Source: Thermaceae bacterium (GTDB taxonomy: Bacteria; Deinococcota; Deinococci; Deinococcales; Marinithermaceae). From it: 64,000 nucleotides of DNA. The stretch is taken from positions 1 through 64,000 of the forward strand of contig JAMOUW010000045.1 of the NCBI GenBank assembly GCA_027067955.1, written 5' to 3'. Positions 29,591-37,184 of the stretch are shown in pieces. Position numbers and translations under genes: made by a program. Below the pieces are notes generated by a model. The model had not been told where the DNA came from and made no database searches. It saw only the letters and a list, made by a program, of their open reading frames with translations. How positions within the stretch are numbered: position 1 is the stretch's first letter; every line of letters starts with the position of its first letter.

Positions 29591-29618
29591 CCCCACGTGG
29601 CCCGCGGGCCACGTGGGG
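29591..29618 (+). repeat. Perfect 28-bp palindrome between binding-protein and permease genes
   Basis: CCCCACGTGGCCCG is followed immediately by its exact complement. It begins nine bases after the binding-protein stop and ends 22 bases before the permease start. No T-run follows, so mRNA stabilisation of the upstream gene is more likely than termination. The ugp-like operon has an equivalent hairpin at 18683-18716. Confidence 0.8.
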
Positions 29619-29640
29619 CCAACACAGAAAGAAACAAACC

Positions 29641-30603
29641 GTGTCCAGCTACCGCCGCTTTCCCTGGCTTTTCATCCTGCCCAGCCTGGTGGGATTTTTG
29701 GCCTTTAACGCCGGGCCAATTCTGATATCGCTGCTGCTCTCGTTCACCAAGTGGGACATTTTCAATCCTCTCAGCTTGCAGGCCGTCAAAGATAGCTGGA
29801 TTGGTTTCGGCAATTTCGTGCGCATGTGGCAGGATCCGACCCTTCACAAGGCTTTTTGGAACACCCTCTACTACGTCCTGGTAGCAGTGCCTTTGGAGAT
29901 CTTTATTTCATTGCTGGTTGCCTTGGGGCTTAACCGCGACTTTCCCGGCGTTAAGCTAATCCGAACCCTCTACCTGCTGCCGACCGTCACCAGCATCGTG
30001 GCCATCGGTCTGCTCTGGCGCTGGGTGCTCAACCCCTACGTCGGTCCGGTAAACATGTTCTTACGCTGGGCAGGAAGGCAAGTAGAATCCTTTTTTACCT
30101 TCCTCCACCTCAAGACCCCGGCAGCGATTCACTGGCTGGCAAGCCAGGGCCCGGGCTGGCTCTCCGACGAACACTGGGCCATGCCGGGTATTATTCTGGC
30201 CGCGGTCTGGGCGGGCATCGGCTTTCGCATGCTCATCTTCCTGGCGGGCCTGCAAAACATCGACAAAACCTATTACGAGGCCGCGGCGCTCGACGGCGCC
30301 GGTCCCTGGCAGCAGTTCTGGAACGTCACCCTGCCGCTGCTCTCGCCCACCGTCTTCCTCAACACCCTGCTGGCGCTGATCGGCGGCTTCCAGGTCTTCG
30401 GGCTGATCTACGTGATGACCGGCGGAGGGCCCCTCGACGCCACCAACGTGCTGCTCTTCTACCTCTACCAGAAAGCCTTCGGCATCTTCCCCCCCGACAT
30501 GGGCTACGCCTCGGCGATCGCCTGGCTGCTCTTCGCTTTCCTCTTCGCCCTCACCGTGGTGCAGTGGCAGCTGCGCAAGCGCTGGGTCTGGGAGGAAGCA
30601 TGA
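29641..30603 (+). CDS. ABC transporter permease 1 (CUT1, MalF type)
   Basis: The 320-aa inner-membrane protein has at least six hydrophobic segments and the EAA loop YEAAALDGAGPWQQFW. A longer periplasmic insertion lies between the second and third core segments (residues about 135-175). The GTG start at 29641 has only a weak purine-rich ribosome site. It forms the channel with the next gene product. No ATPase gene is nearby. Confidence 0.87.
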   Translation: MSSYRRFPWLFILPSLVGFLAFNAGPILISLLLSFTKWDIFNPLSLQAVKDSWIGFGNFVRMWQDPTLHKAFWNTLYYVLVAVPLEIFISLLVALGLNRDFPGVKLIRTLYLLPTVTSIVAIGLLWRWVLNPYVGPVNMFLRWAGRQVESFFTFLHLKTPAAIHWLASQGPGWLSDEHWAMPGIILAAVWAGIGFRMLIFLAGLQNIDKTYYEAAALDGAGPWQQFWNVTLPLLSPTVFLNTLLALIGGFQVFGLIYVMTGGGPLDATNVLLFYLYQKAFGIFPPDMGYASAIAWLLFAFLFALTVVQWQLRKRWVWEEA

Positions 30604-30648
30604 AGATCAGGAGATGGGCGGAAGGCAAAACCCATCCGGAGGTTGGAT

Positions 30649-31479
30649 GTGAGTAAGCGCAAGCGACGAATCGCCGACGCCGTCATCTTCGCGGTGCTGC
30701 TGCTGGGCGGCCTGACCATGCTCGTGCCCTTCCTGTGGATGATCTCGACGAGCTTCAAGGAGCCGGGCTCGCTCTTCGACCTGCCCATCCAGCTCTGGCC
30801 CGAGAAGCTGCACTGGGAGAACTACCAGCGGGTGCTCACCGCGGTGCCCTTCGCACGCTGGTACTTCAACTCGCTGGTGCTGGCGCTGGGCCTCACCTTC
30901 CTGAACCTCACCAGCGGTGCGCTCGCCGGCTACGCTTTCGCGCGCTTTTCCTGGAAGGGCAAGGACGTGATGTTCCTCTTCTCGCTGATCACGTTGATGA
31001 TTCCAGCCCATGTGCTGATTATCCCGCTCTTCATCATCATGAGCCGGCTGGGCTGGATCGACACCTACTACGCCCTCGTCCTGCCGGGCCTCTTCGACGC
31101 CTTCGCCATCTTCCTGATGCGCCAGAACTTCATCTCGCTGCCGCGCGAGCTCGAGGAGGCGGCGCTCATCGACGGGGCCACCCCCTGGCAGATCTACTGG
31201 AAGATCGCGCTGCCGCTCGCGGCCCCGGCGCTGGCCACGCTGGGCACCTTCACCTTCCTGGGCGGCTGGAACGCCTTCCTCTGGCCGCTGATCGCCACCA
31301 ACTCCATTGAGATGCGCCCGCTCACCGTGGGGCTGGCGGTCTTCAACACCCAGTTCACCACCGAGTGGACGGTGCTGATGGCCGGCCTCTCGCTGGCGAC
31401 GATCCCGCCCATCATCGTCTTCCTGGCGGCGCAGAAGTACTTCATCCGCGGGCTGACGCTGGGGAGTCTCAAGGGTTAG
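30649..31479 (+). CDS. ABC transporter permease 2 (CUT1, MalG type)
   Basis: The 276-aa inner-membrane permease has six hydrophobic segments and the loop LEEAALIDGATPWQIYW. GGAGG at 30638-30642 lies six bases before GTG 30649, so that codon is chosen over the TTG at 30643, which would touch the ribosome site. It is the last gene of the salvage operon; the gene after it is convergent. Confidence 0.88.
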   Translation: MSKRKRRIADAVIFAVLLLGGLTMLVPFLWMISTSFKEPGSLFDLPIQLWPEKLHWENYQRVLTAVPFARWYFNSLVLALGLTFLNLTSGALAGYAFARFSWKGKDVMFLFSLITLMIPAHVLIIPLFIIMSRLGWIDTYYALVLPGLFDAFAIFLMRQNFISLPRELEEAALIDGATPWQIYWKIALPLAAPALATLGTFTFLGGWNAFLWPLIATNSIEMRPLTVGLAVFNTQFTTEWTVLMAGLSLATIPPIIVFLAAQKYFIRGLTLGSLKG

Positions 31480-31529
31480 AACGACCGCAAAAAGTTCTGT
31501 AAGGCGCCGAGCTTTTCCGGCGTGCCGAC

Positions 31530-32084
31530 CTATTCCTGGCGCACCCGGGCGTAGAGGTAACCGTCGGCCGGTTCAGGGTCCAGGTTGGGAAAGGTGAAGT
31601 AGCGGCGCATGCGGCCTTCGCGCTCGAACCCCGCCTTTTCGAGCGTGCGCTGGGAGCCGGTGTTCTCCACGTGGCAAGTGGCGAAGACGCGCCAGGCGCC
31701 GTTCTCGAGCAGCCAGTCGCTGACGGCCCGCACCGCCTCGGGCATGTAACCGCGGCCCCAGGCGGAGCGCGCCAGGGCGTAGCTGAGCTCGTAACCATAG
31801 GTTTCGCGCCGCACCCCCAGCGTACCCACGGCCGCTCCCCAGCGTTCTTCGACAACGTAGAGATAGCCCCTCTTCTCGGCGGCGAGATCTCCCAAATGTC
31901 GCTGCCAGGCGCTACGGAAGTGCCCGAGCATGGTCTGCGCCTGCTCCAATGTGGCCAGCGGGCGAAAGCTCAGATAGCGCACCACCTCGGGGTCTGAAAA
32001 CAGGTCGAATACGAAGTCACGGTCGGCATCTTCGGGAAGGCGCAGCCGCAGCCGTTCGGTTTCGAGTTCGGCAGGTAGCCGCAT
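31530..32084 (-). CDS. GNAT acetyltransferase (RimJ/RimL type)
   Basis: The 184-aa protein has the RimJ/RimL layout: ETERLRLRLPEDADRDFVF at the start, SYALARSAWGRGYMPEAVRA containing the acetyl-CoA binding RxxGxG-like loop, and CHVENTGSQRTLEKAGF. It acetylates an N-terminal or side-chain amine with acetyl-CoA. The ATG is six bases after TAGGCT, so it has its own leaderless promoter downstream of cobQU. The target is unknown. Confidence 0.87.
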   Translation of the reverse strand: MRLPAELETERLRLRLPEDADRDFVFDLFSDPEVVRYLSFRPLATLEQAQTMLGHFRSAWQRHLGDLAAEKRGYLYVVEERWGAAVGTLGVRRETYGYELSYALARSAWGRGYMPEAVRAVSDWLLENGAWRVFATCHVENTGSQRTLEKAGFEREGRMRRYFTFPNLDPEPADGYLYARVRQE

Positions 32085-32093
32085 CCCCCAAGC

Positions 32094-34088
32094 CTACTCC
32101 CGTTCAGGCTTCAAGACGGTTTCCAACCCCGCCACCACCAGCCGCACCTCGTCCGCCGCCGCGGCCACGGTGCGGTTGGCCCAGCCCAGCAGGTCGCGGT
32201 AGCGCCGGGCCAGGGCGTTTTCGGGGACGATGCCCATCCCCACCTCGTTGCTAACGACGACGAGCGTCTTGCCGCTACGGCGCCAGGCGGCGAGCAACTC
32301 CTCCACGCCCTCCCGCACCGCCGCCTCGCCGCCCGCGAGCAGCAGGTTGCTGACCAGCAGGGTCAGGCAGTCAAGCACGACGACATCGTGTTTCGCGCGT
32401 CCCAGCGCCGCCGCCGCCTCGCGGGGTTCTTCGATCGTCTCCCAGGCGGCGGGCCGCTCGGCCCGGTGGGCCGCCACCCGCGCCGCCATCTCCTCGTCGC
32501 CAGGGGTGGCGGTGGCGACGAAGCTGACCGCCTCGCCCCCCAGCACCCGCGCCCGGGCCAGCGCCGCCGCGCTCTTTCCCGCCCGCGCCCCGCCCAGGTA
32601 GAGAACGAGGCGCGGAAGCCGCGGCGGGTCCGGGGGCGCGACCGGCCCCGCGCGCTTCACAGGCTCCCGGTGCGAAAAGGCCATCTTTTCGATGCGCTCC
32701 ATGTCCAGATGCTCCTCCAGCGCGTCCGCCAGCCGGTCGAACTCGCGCTCCAGGCCCGTCGCCGCGCGGCCAAACAGCGCCCGCTGCACCGCCGGATCCT
32801 CGAAGAGGCCGTGCAGGTAGACGCCCAGCACGTTGCCCCGGGCGAAGGCCCGCCCGCCGGCCATCACCTCGCGGGTCCCGCCGCCGGCGCGGCTGTTGCC
32901 GTGGTGGATCTCGTAGCCCGTGACCTCCAGGCCGTCGAGTGCCGCCCAGTAGCCCTCCAGCCCGGCGAAGCGGCCGCGGCTAAGGCGCACTGTCTTGCCA
33001 GGGTCCATCGTCGTCTCGATCTCCAACAGCCCCAGCCCCCTTGCCGCGCCCTCCACCCCCTCGGGGTCGTGCACCGCGCGGCCCAGTAGCTGCAGCCCGC
33101 CGCAGACGCCCAGCAGTGGCCGGCCCGAGGCCGCGTACTCGCGCAGCGCCCGCGCCATCCCGCTAGCCTCCAGCCACCCGGCGCTGGCGGCGATGTGCTT
33201 GGAACCGGGCAGGACGACCAGCTCGGCGGCTGCCAGCGCCGCCGGCTCGCGCACCAGCTCCACCCGGGCCAGCTCCATAAGCGGCCAGAACTCGTCGAGG
33301 TTCGAGGCGTAGGGGTAGGCGACGATGGCGACGCGCGGCCCCGCGGCCCCTGCGGCCGTGCCCAAGAACGGCGCGTCCTCGTCGGGGAGGCGGTGGCGCA
33401 GGTAGGGCAGCACCCCCAGCGCGGGCACCCCGGTCCAGCGCTCGAGCAGCTCGGGCGCTGGCGCGAGCAGCGCGGCGTCGCCGCGAAACTTATTGAGCAC
33501 AAAGCCCCGCACCAGCGACCGCTCCCCGACCGCCAGCAGGCTCCAGGTGCCCCAGAGGTGGGCGAAGGCGCCGCCGCGGTCGATGTCGGCCACCAGCAGC
33601 ACCGCCGCCCCCGCCTCGCGGGCGACGGCCATGTTAACGATGTCGCCGGCGCGCAGGTTGACCTCGGCGGAGCTGCCCGCCCCCTCGGCGATCACCAGCT
33701 CGTATTCCTCGCGCAACGCCCGCAGGCTCTCCCGTACCACCGGCCACAACCGCGGTTTGCGCTCGCTCCAGGGCGTGCGCGAGAGTTTAGGGTCGTACCG
33801 GCCCAGCACCACCACCTGACTCCTGGTCTCGGCCTCGGGCTTGAGCAACACCGGGTTCATCCGCACCTGGGGGGTTACTCCAGCGGCCAGCGCCTGCAGG
33901 TACTGAGCACTACCCATCTCGCCGCCCGCGGCAACGCGGGCGTAGTTCGACATGTTCTGGGCCTTGAAGGGGGCCACCCGCACGCCCCGGCGGGCAAACC
34001 AGCGCGCCAGCGCGGTGACCAGCAGGCTCTTCCCCGCCCCCGAGGTGGCCCCCTGGACCATCAGCACCGGAGCTAGTCTTCGCGCCAT
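32094..34088 (-). CDS. cobQ: Fused cobyric acid synthase CobQ and cobinamide kinase/guanylyltransferase CobU
   Basis: The 664-aa protein joins two cobalamin enzymes. The CobQ part (about 1-485) has the MVQGATSGAGKS ATP site at 10-21, the GATase nucleophile Cys329 in GVCGGLQLLG and HGLFEDP. It amidates four side chains of adenosylcobyrinic a,c-diamide. After a Pro-rich linker, the CobU part (about 495-664) has the P-loop GGARAGKS at 499-506, AAHRAERP, DCLTLLVSNLL and VSNEVGMGIVPENALARRYRD. It phosphorylates and guanylylates cobinamide. One uninterrupted frame spans both. Start ATG 34088 overlaps cobC by 16 bases; GTG 34115 is an alternative. Confidence 0.92.
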   Translation of the reverse strand: MARRLAPVLMVQGATSGAGKSLLVTALARWFARRGVRVAPFKAQNMSNYARVAAGGEMGSAQYLQALAAGVTPQVRMNPVLLKPEAETRSQVVVLGRYDPKLSRTPWSERKPRLWPVVRESLRALREEYELVIAEGAGSSAEVNLRAGDIVNMAVAREAGAAVLLVADIDRGGAFAHLWGTWSLLAVGERSLVRGFVLNKFRGDAALLAPAPELLERWTGVPALGVLPYLRHRLPDEDAPFLGTAAGAAGPRVAIVAYPYASNLDEFWPLMELARVELVREPAALAAAELVVLPGSKHIAASAGWLEASGMARALREYAASGRPLLGVCGGLQLLGRAVHDPEGVEGAARGLGLLEIETTMDPGKTVRLSRGRFAGLEGYWAALDGLEVTGYEIHHGNSRAGGGTREVMAGGRAFARGNVLGVYLHGLFEDPAVQRALFGRAATGLEREFDRLADALEEHLDMERIEKMAFSHREPVKRAGPVAPPDPPRLPRLVLYLGGARAGKSAAALARARVLGGEAVSFVATATPGDEEMAARVAAHRAERPAAWETIEEPREAAAALGRAKHDVVVLDCLTLLVSNLLLAGGEAAVREGVEELLAAWRRSGKTLVVVSNEVGMGIVPENALARRYRDLLGWANRTVAAAADEVRLVVAGLETVLKPERE

Positions 34089-34606
34089 ACCTCCACCAAA
34101 CGCCGGGCCGGCCACTCGTAAACGAAAACAGTGGTATGCGGGATGATCTGCAGGTCGCCGGAAAGCCAGAGGAGCGCGCGCATCACCCCGGCGTGACTGA
34201 AGATCAGGTGCCGTCCCGCCGGTAGCGTGTCCACGAAGGCACTCACGCGCTCCAGTACCTCCAGTGTCGCCTCGCCACCTGGGGCGCGGAAGCGCTCGAA
34301 GCCCAGCATCGCCTCCTGCATCGCCGGATCCAGGCTCTCCCAGCGCCGGCCCTCGATTAAACCAAAGTTGATTTCGCGCAGGTCGGCCGCCTTTTCGGGG
34401 GCGAAACCGGCCAGTTCGGCCGTCTTCCAGGCCCGCACCAGGTCGCTCGCCCAGACGGCGTCGAAGCGTTCCGCGGCCAGCTGCGGCCGCAGCCCAGCGG
34501 CCTGCACGCGCCCTAGCGGCGTCAGCGGCACGTCGGTCCAGCCGCCCAGGCGATGTTCGCGGTTCCAGATGTTCTCCCCGTGACGAACCAAAAACAACGT
34601 CTTCAC
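34073..34606 (-). CDS. cobC: Histidine phosphatase, probable alpha-ribazole phosphatase CobC
   Basis: The 177-aa protein begins FLVRHGENIWN, the RHG motif of the phosphoglycerate mutase/histidine phosphatase family, with a second His in FSHAGVMRALL. The location in a cob operon points to removal of the 5'-phosphate from alpha-ribazole phosphate, the CobT product. The ATG overlaps the stop of the DUF3800 gene (ATGA) and its 3' end overlaps cobQU. Confidence 0.85.
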   Translation of the reverse strand: MKTLFLVRHGENIWNREHRLGGWTDVPLTPLGRVQAAGLRPQLAAERFDAVWASDLVRAWKTAELAGFAPEKAADLREINFGLIEGRRWESLDPAMQEAMLGFERFRAPGGEATLEVLERVSAFVDTLPAGRHLIFSHAGVMRALLWLSGDLQIIPHTTVFVYEWPARRLVEVWRED

Positions 34607-35319
34607 TTTTCCTCCCTGCGCGGGGGCGCTACCAAACGCACGCCGAAGTAGGGAGGCTCGCGCCGGGTAAACGGCAAACAGAGTCCGTCCGTCCCGGCAC
34701 GCGCGGCCAGGTGCCGGGCGATCTCCTGCTTAACCGGGTTGGGCGCGGCCGCCCCGGCGCGCACCTTGCAATCGTGAACCACCAAACCCAGCAAAACGTC
34801 GGCCAGCTGCACGTAGAGGGTGGCCCTGGAGTCGAGCATCAGGGCGTTGAGTACCCGCGGGTGACGGCGCACCTCGCGCTCGAAGTAGCGCTGCGACTCG
34901 CGCGGCTTGGTCACGTGGTCGGCGATGACCACCCCGTAAGCCCCGTCAGCCAGCGCGCTTTCGACCAGGCGGCGGGTGTAACCTATCTGCGCCTCCCAGA
35001 TGCCGCCGTAGTTGCGGCCGGGGTTGAAACCCGGGTGGCGTTTGTCTAGCACCTGGGCCTTGAAACCCAGCCCCGGCACGCTAAAGAAGAGGTCAACAAG
35101 CTCGCGGTAGACCCAGGCGCTCTTCCGTCCGATGCGGGCGAACTTGAACTCGAAGTGAGGGTGAATGCGGCCGCGCGCCTGCTGCAGGAGCGCGTGCAGC
35201 TCAGCCGAGAGCGCGGCGGTATCGGCGGTACGCAAGAGCCCCAGGCCAAAGAAGGGCTGGCGCCGGTCGCGGCTCAGCACACCGGTTTCGTCGATGAAGA
35301 GGAAGTGCAGGGGCTCCAT
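34603..35319 (-). CDS. DUF3800 family protein in the cob operon
   Basis: The 238-aa protein opens with HFLFIDETGVLS, matching the FIDESG-type motif of DUF3800, and has an acidic YVQLADVLLGL segment near the C-terminus, a family hallmark. DUF3800 function is not established; proteins of this type often lie near mobile elements. Here it sits between cobD and cobC and is coupled to cobC by a four-base overlap, so it is part of the operon. The ATG at 35319 is preferred to a frame extending to 35418. A TATCAT box lies 11 bases before the ATG. Confidence 0.75.
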   Translation of the reverse strand: MEPLHFLFIDETGVLSRDRRQPFFGLGLLRTADTAALSAELHALLQQARGRIHPHFEFKFARIGRKSAWVYRELVDLFFSVPGLGFKAQVLDKRHPGFNPGRNYGGIWEAQIGYTRRLVESALADGAYGVVIADHVTKPRESQRYFEREVRRHPRVLNALMLDSRATLYVQLADVLLGLVVHDCKVRAGAAAPNPVKQEIARHLAARAGTDGLCLPFTRREPPYFGVRLVAPPRREEK

Positions 35320-35345
35320 GCCTGGTTTTGATGATACCGCCCGGC

Positions 35346-36317
35346 TCACCCGCACTCCTCTAGGGCCCGGGCGAGCCCCGCCAGCGCCGGCAGCGGCTGA
35401 GACGAGAGTCGCATCCAACCGGACAGTCCCTTGTCGGCCAGGTCGCGCACACGGATGCCCCGCCTTCGCAGACAGGCGGCGAGCCCCTCACCCAGCCGTG
35501 CCATGATGAAGTTCGCCCGACCCTCGCGCACGTCGTACCCGAGTGTCCGCAAACTCCAGGCCAGGGTGCGCCGCCACGCAAAAAGCTGAGGCAGGGCCCC
35601 CGCGAGCCAGCTTTGCGCGGCGGTTCCACTCTGAGCGGCCAGAAAGGTCTCTTCGGCCTTCCCCACCACCCAGGCCGGGGCAGACTCGCGCAGCCGCTCC
35701 CCTACGCAGGCGTTCTCCACGAGCAAATAGCCCGCGCGCACGCCGGTGAAGCCGTGGGCCTTGTTGGGAGCGAAAAGGCGCAGCACGCCCTCGGGCACGG
35801 GCACACTGGCGTCGGCGAGCGGCGCGTAGGCCAGATCGAAAACGAGTCTGACCCCGGCCGTCGCCGCCAGCCGCGCGGCCTCCCGGACGAAGTCCGCGCC
35901 CGCGAGCTCGCCCGTAGGGTTGTTCGGCTGGGCCAGGAAAGCGAGCCGCACCCGGGCAAGCCATTGCAAAAACTCTTCCGGGGAAAAAACCGGACGGTGC
36001 TCCACCCCCGCCACGGCGGCCGCGCGGGCGTACTCACCGAAGGTGGGCTCGAGCGTGAGCACAGGACCCCCCAACACCCGCACCAGGCGGTGGATCAGCT
36101 CGCTCGCCCCCGCTCCCACCACCACGCTTCCCGCAGGAACGCGGTGATAGGCGGCCAGGTGCTCACGCAGCACCCCGTAGCGCGGATCGGGGTAACGGGA
36201 AAGGTCGGCGGCGCGCACCGCCGCCTGCACCACCGGGTTGGGCCCCAGGGGGTTGGCGTTGGTGGAAAAGTCGTAGCGTGGCTCGGGACCGCCGTCGGGG
36301 CCGCCGTGGAAGATCAC
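35346..36317 (-). CDS. cobD: L-threonine-O-3-phosphate decarboxylase CobD (PLP enzyme)
   Basis: The 323-aa fold type I PLP enzyme provides (R)-1-amino-2-propanol O-2-phosphate for the nucleotide loop. YDFSTNANPLGPNP at the start, FLAQPNNPTGE, DLAYAPLAD and APNKAHGFTGVRAGYLL with the PLP-binding Lys fit the CobD/CobC family; histidinol-phosphate aminotransferase is the nearest alternative, excluded by context. Start GTG 36317 follows GGGGGAGG at a good distance and overlaps the cbiB stop (GTGA). A longer frame to 36998 is antisense-frame noise inside cbiB. Confidence 0.9.
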   Translation of the reverse strand: MIFHGGPDGGPEPRYDFSTNANPLGPNPVVQAAVRAADLSRYPDPRYGVLREHLAAYHRVPAGSVVVGAGASELIHRLVRVLGGPVLTLEPTFGEYARAAAVAGVEHRPVFSPEEFLQWLARVRLAFLAQPNNPTGELAGADFVREAARLAATAGVRLVFDLAYAPLADASVPVPEGVLRLFAPNKAHGFTGVRAGYLLVENACVGERLRESAPAWVVGKAEETFLAAQSGTAAQSWLAGALPQLFAWRRTLAWSLRTLGYDVREGRANFIMARLGEGLAACLRRRGIRVRDLADKGLSGWMRLSSQPLPALAGLARALEECG

Positions 36318-37183
36318 AGCCCCCACCTCCCCCAGCTCAGCAGAGCGGCCAGCGCGTAGATCACGGCCGCCACCAGCCGCACCCGCACCAGCGCCCTCCG
36401 CAGGTCGGCGGGTTCGGGCTCGCGACCGGAAGGGTTGAGCACGTAAACGCCCCGCTTCTCCAGCCGCACCCCCAGCGCCAGGCCCAGCGCCCCCATAGGC
36501 CAGCCGCCATTGGGCGAGGGGGTGCGCCCGGCCTCGCGGCGCAGCGCCACCAGCCTCCCCGGGCCCAGCAGCAGCCCGGTCAGGCGCGCGGGAATCCAGT
36601 TCAGCACGTCGTCGGCCCGGGCTGCCAGCCACCCCCAGTGCCGGTAGCGGGGGGTGCGGTAGCCCCAGACCGCGTCGGCGGTGTTGGCGTAGCGGTAAAG
36701 CCAGGCCCCGGGAAGGCCGAAGAGAACGAAGTAGAAAAGCGGGGCCACCAGGCTGTCCGAGAGGTTTTCGGCCAGGGTCTCCAAAGCCGCCATGCGCACC
36801 CCGGCCTCGTCGAGACCCCGGGTGTCGCGGCTCACCAGCCGCGCAAGCCGCGAGCGGGCTTCGTCCAGACTGCGCGAAAGCGCCGCCTCGACCGCGGCCA
36901 CCTCGCCAGCAAGCATCTGCAGCGAGAAGGCCGGCCACAGCAGCAGGCCGGCCAGCAGCGTGCAGCCGGGGACCTCCAGCATGGTCACACCCCACCACGC
37001 CAGCGAGGAAAGCGCGAGCACGAGCGCCGCCCCCGCGAGCCAGGCCAGCGCGCCCGCGCGCACATCGTCGCGCCAGAAGCGCTCGAGCCCCGCCAGCAAC
37101 CGTCCAATCCCCACCACCGGGTGCAGCTGCACGGGCGGTTCGCGAAAGACTGCGTCGAGGAGGGCGGCAAGCAAAACGGCCAA
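36314..37183 (-). CDS. cbiB: Adenosylcobinamide-phosphate synthase CbiB
   Basis: The 289-aa membrane protein attaches the aminopropanol arm to adenosylcobyric acid. FREPPVQLHPVVGIGRLL, ENLSDSLVAPLFYF and NTADAVWGYR are CbiB family motifs, and there are four to five hydrophobic segments. The only start that fits is TTG at 37183, one base after the cobB stop, so translation probably depends on cobB. The longer frame to 37423 runs antiparallel to family limits and lies within cobB. Confidence 0.92.
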   Translation of the reverse strand: MAVLLAALLDAVFREPPVQLHPVVGIGRLLAGLERFWRDDVRAGALAWLAGAALVLALSSLAWWGVTMLEVPGCTLLAGLLLWPAFSLQMLAGEVAAVEAALSRSLDEARSRLARLVSRDTRGLDEAGVRMAALETLAENLSDSLVAPLFYFVLFGLPGAWLYRYANTADAVWGYRTPRYRHWGWLAARADDVLNWIPARLTGLLLGPGRLVALRREAGRTPSPNGGWPMGALGLALGVRLEKRGVYVLNPSGREPEPADLRRALVRVRLVAAVIYALAALLSWGRWGL

Positions 37184-37184
37184 C

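Noticed and set aside
36318-36998. N-terminal extension of the cobD frame
   Set aside because: It lies inside cbiB in another frame, is Arg/Ala/Gly-rich, and GTG 36317 has a proper ribosome site.
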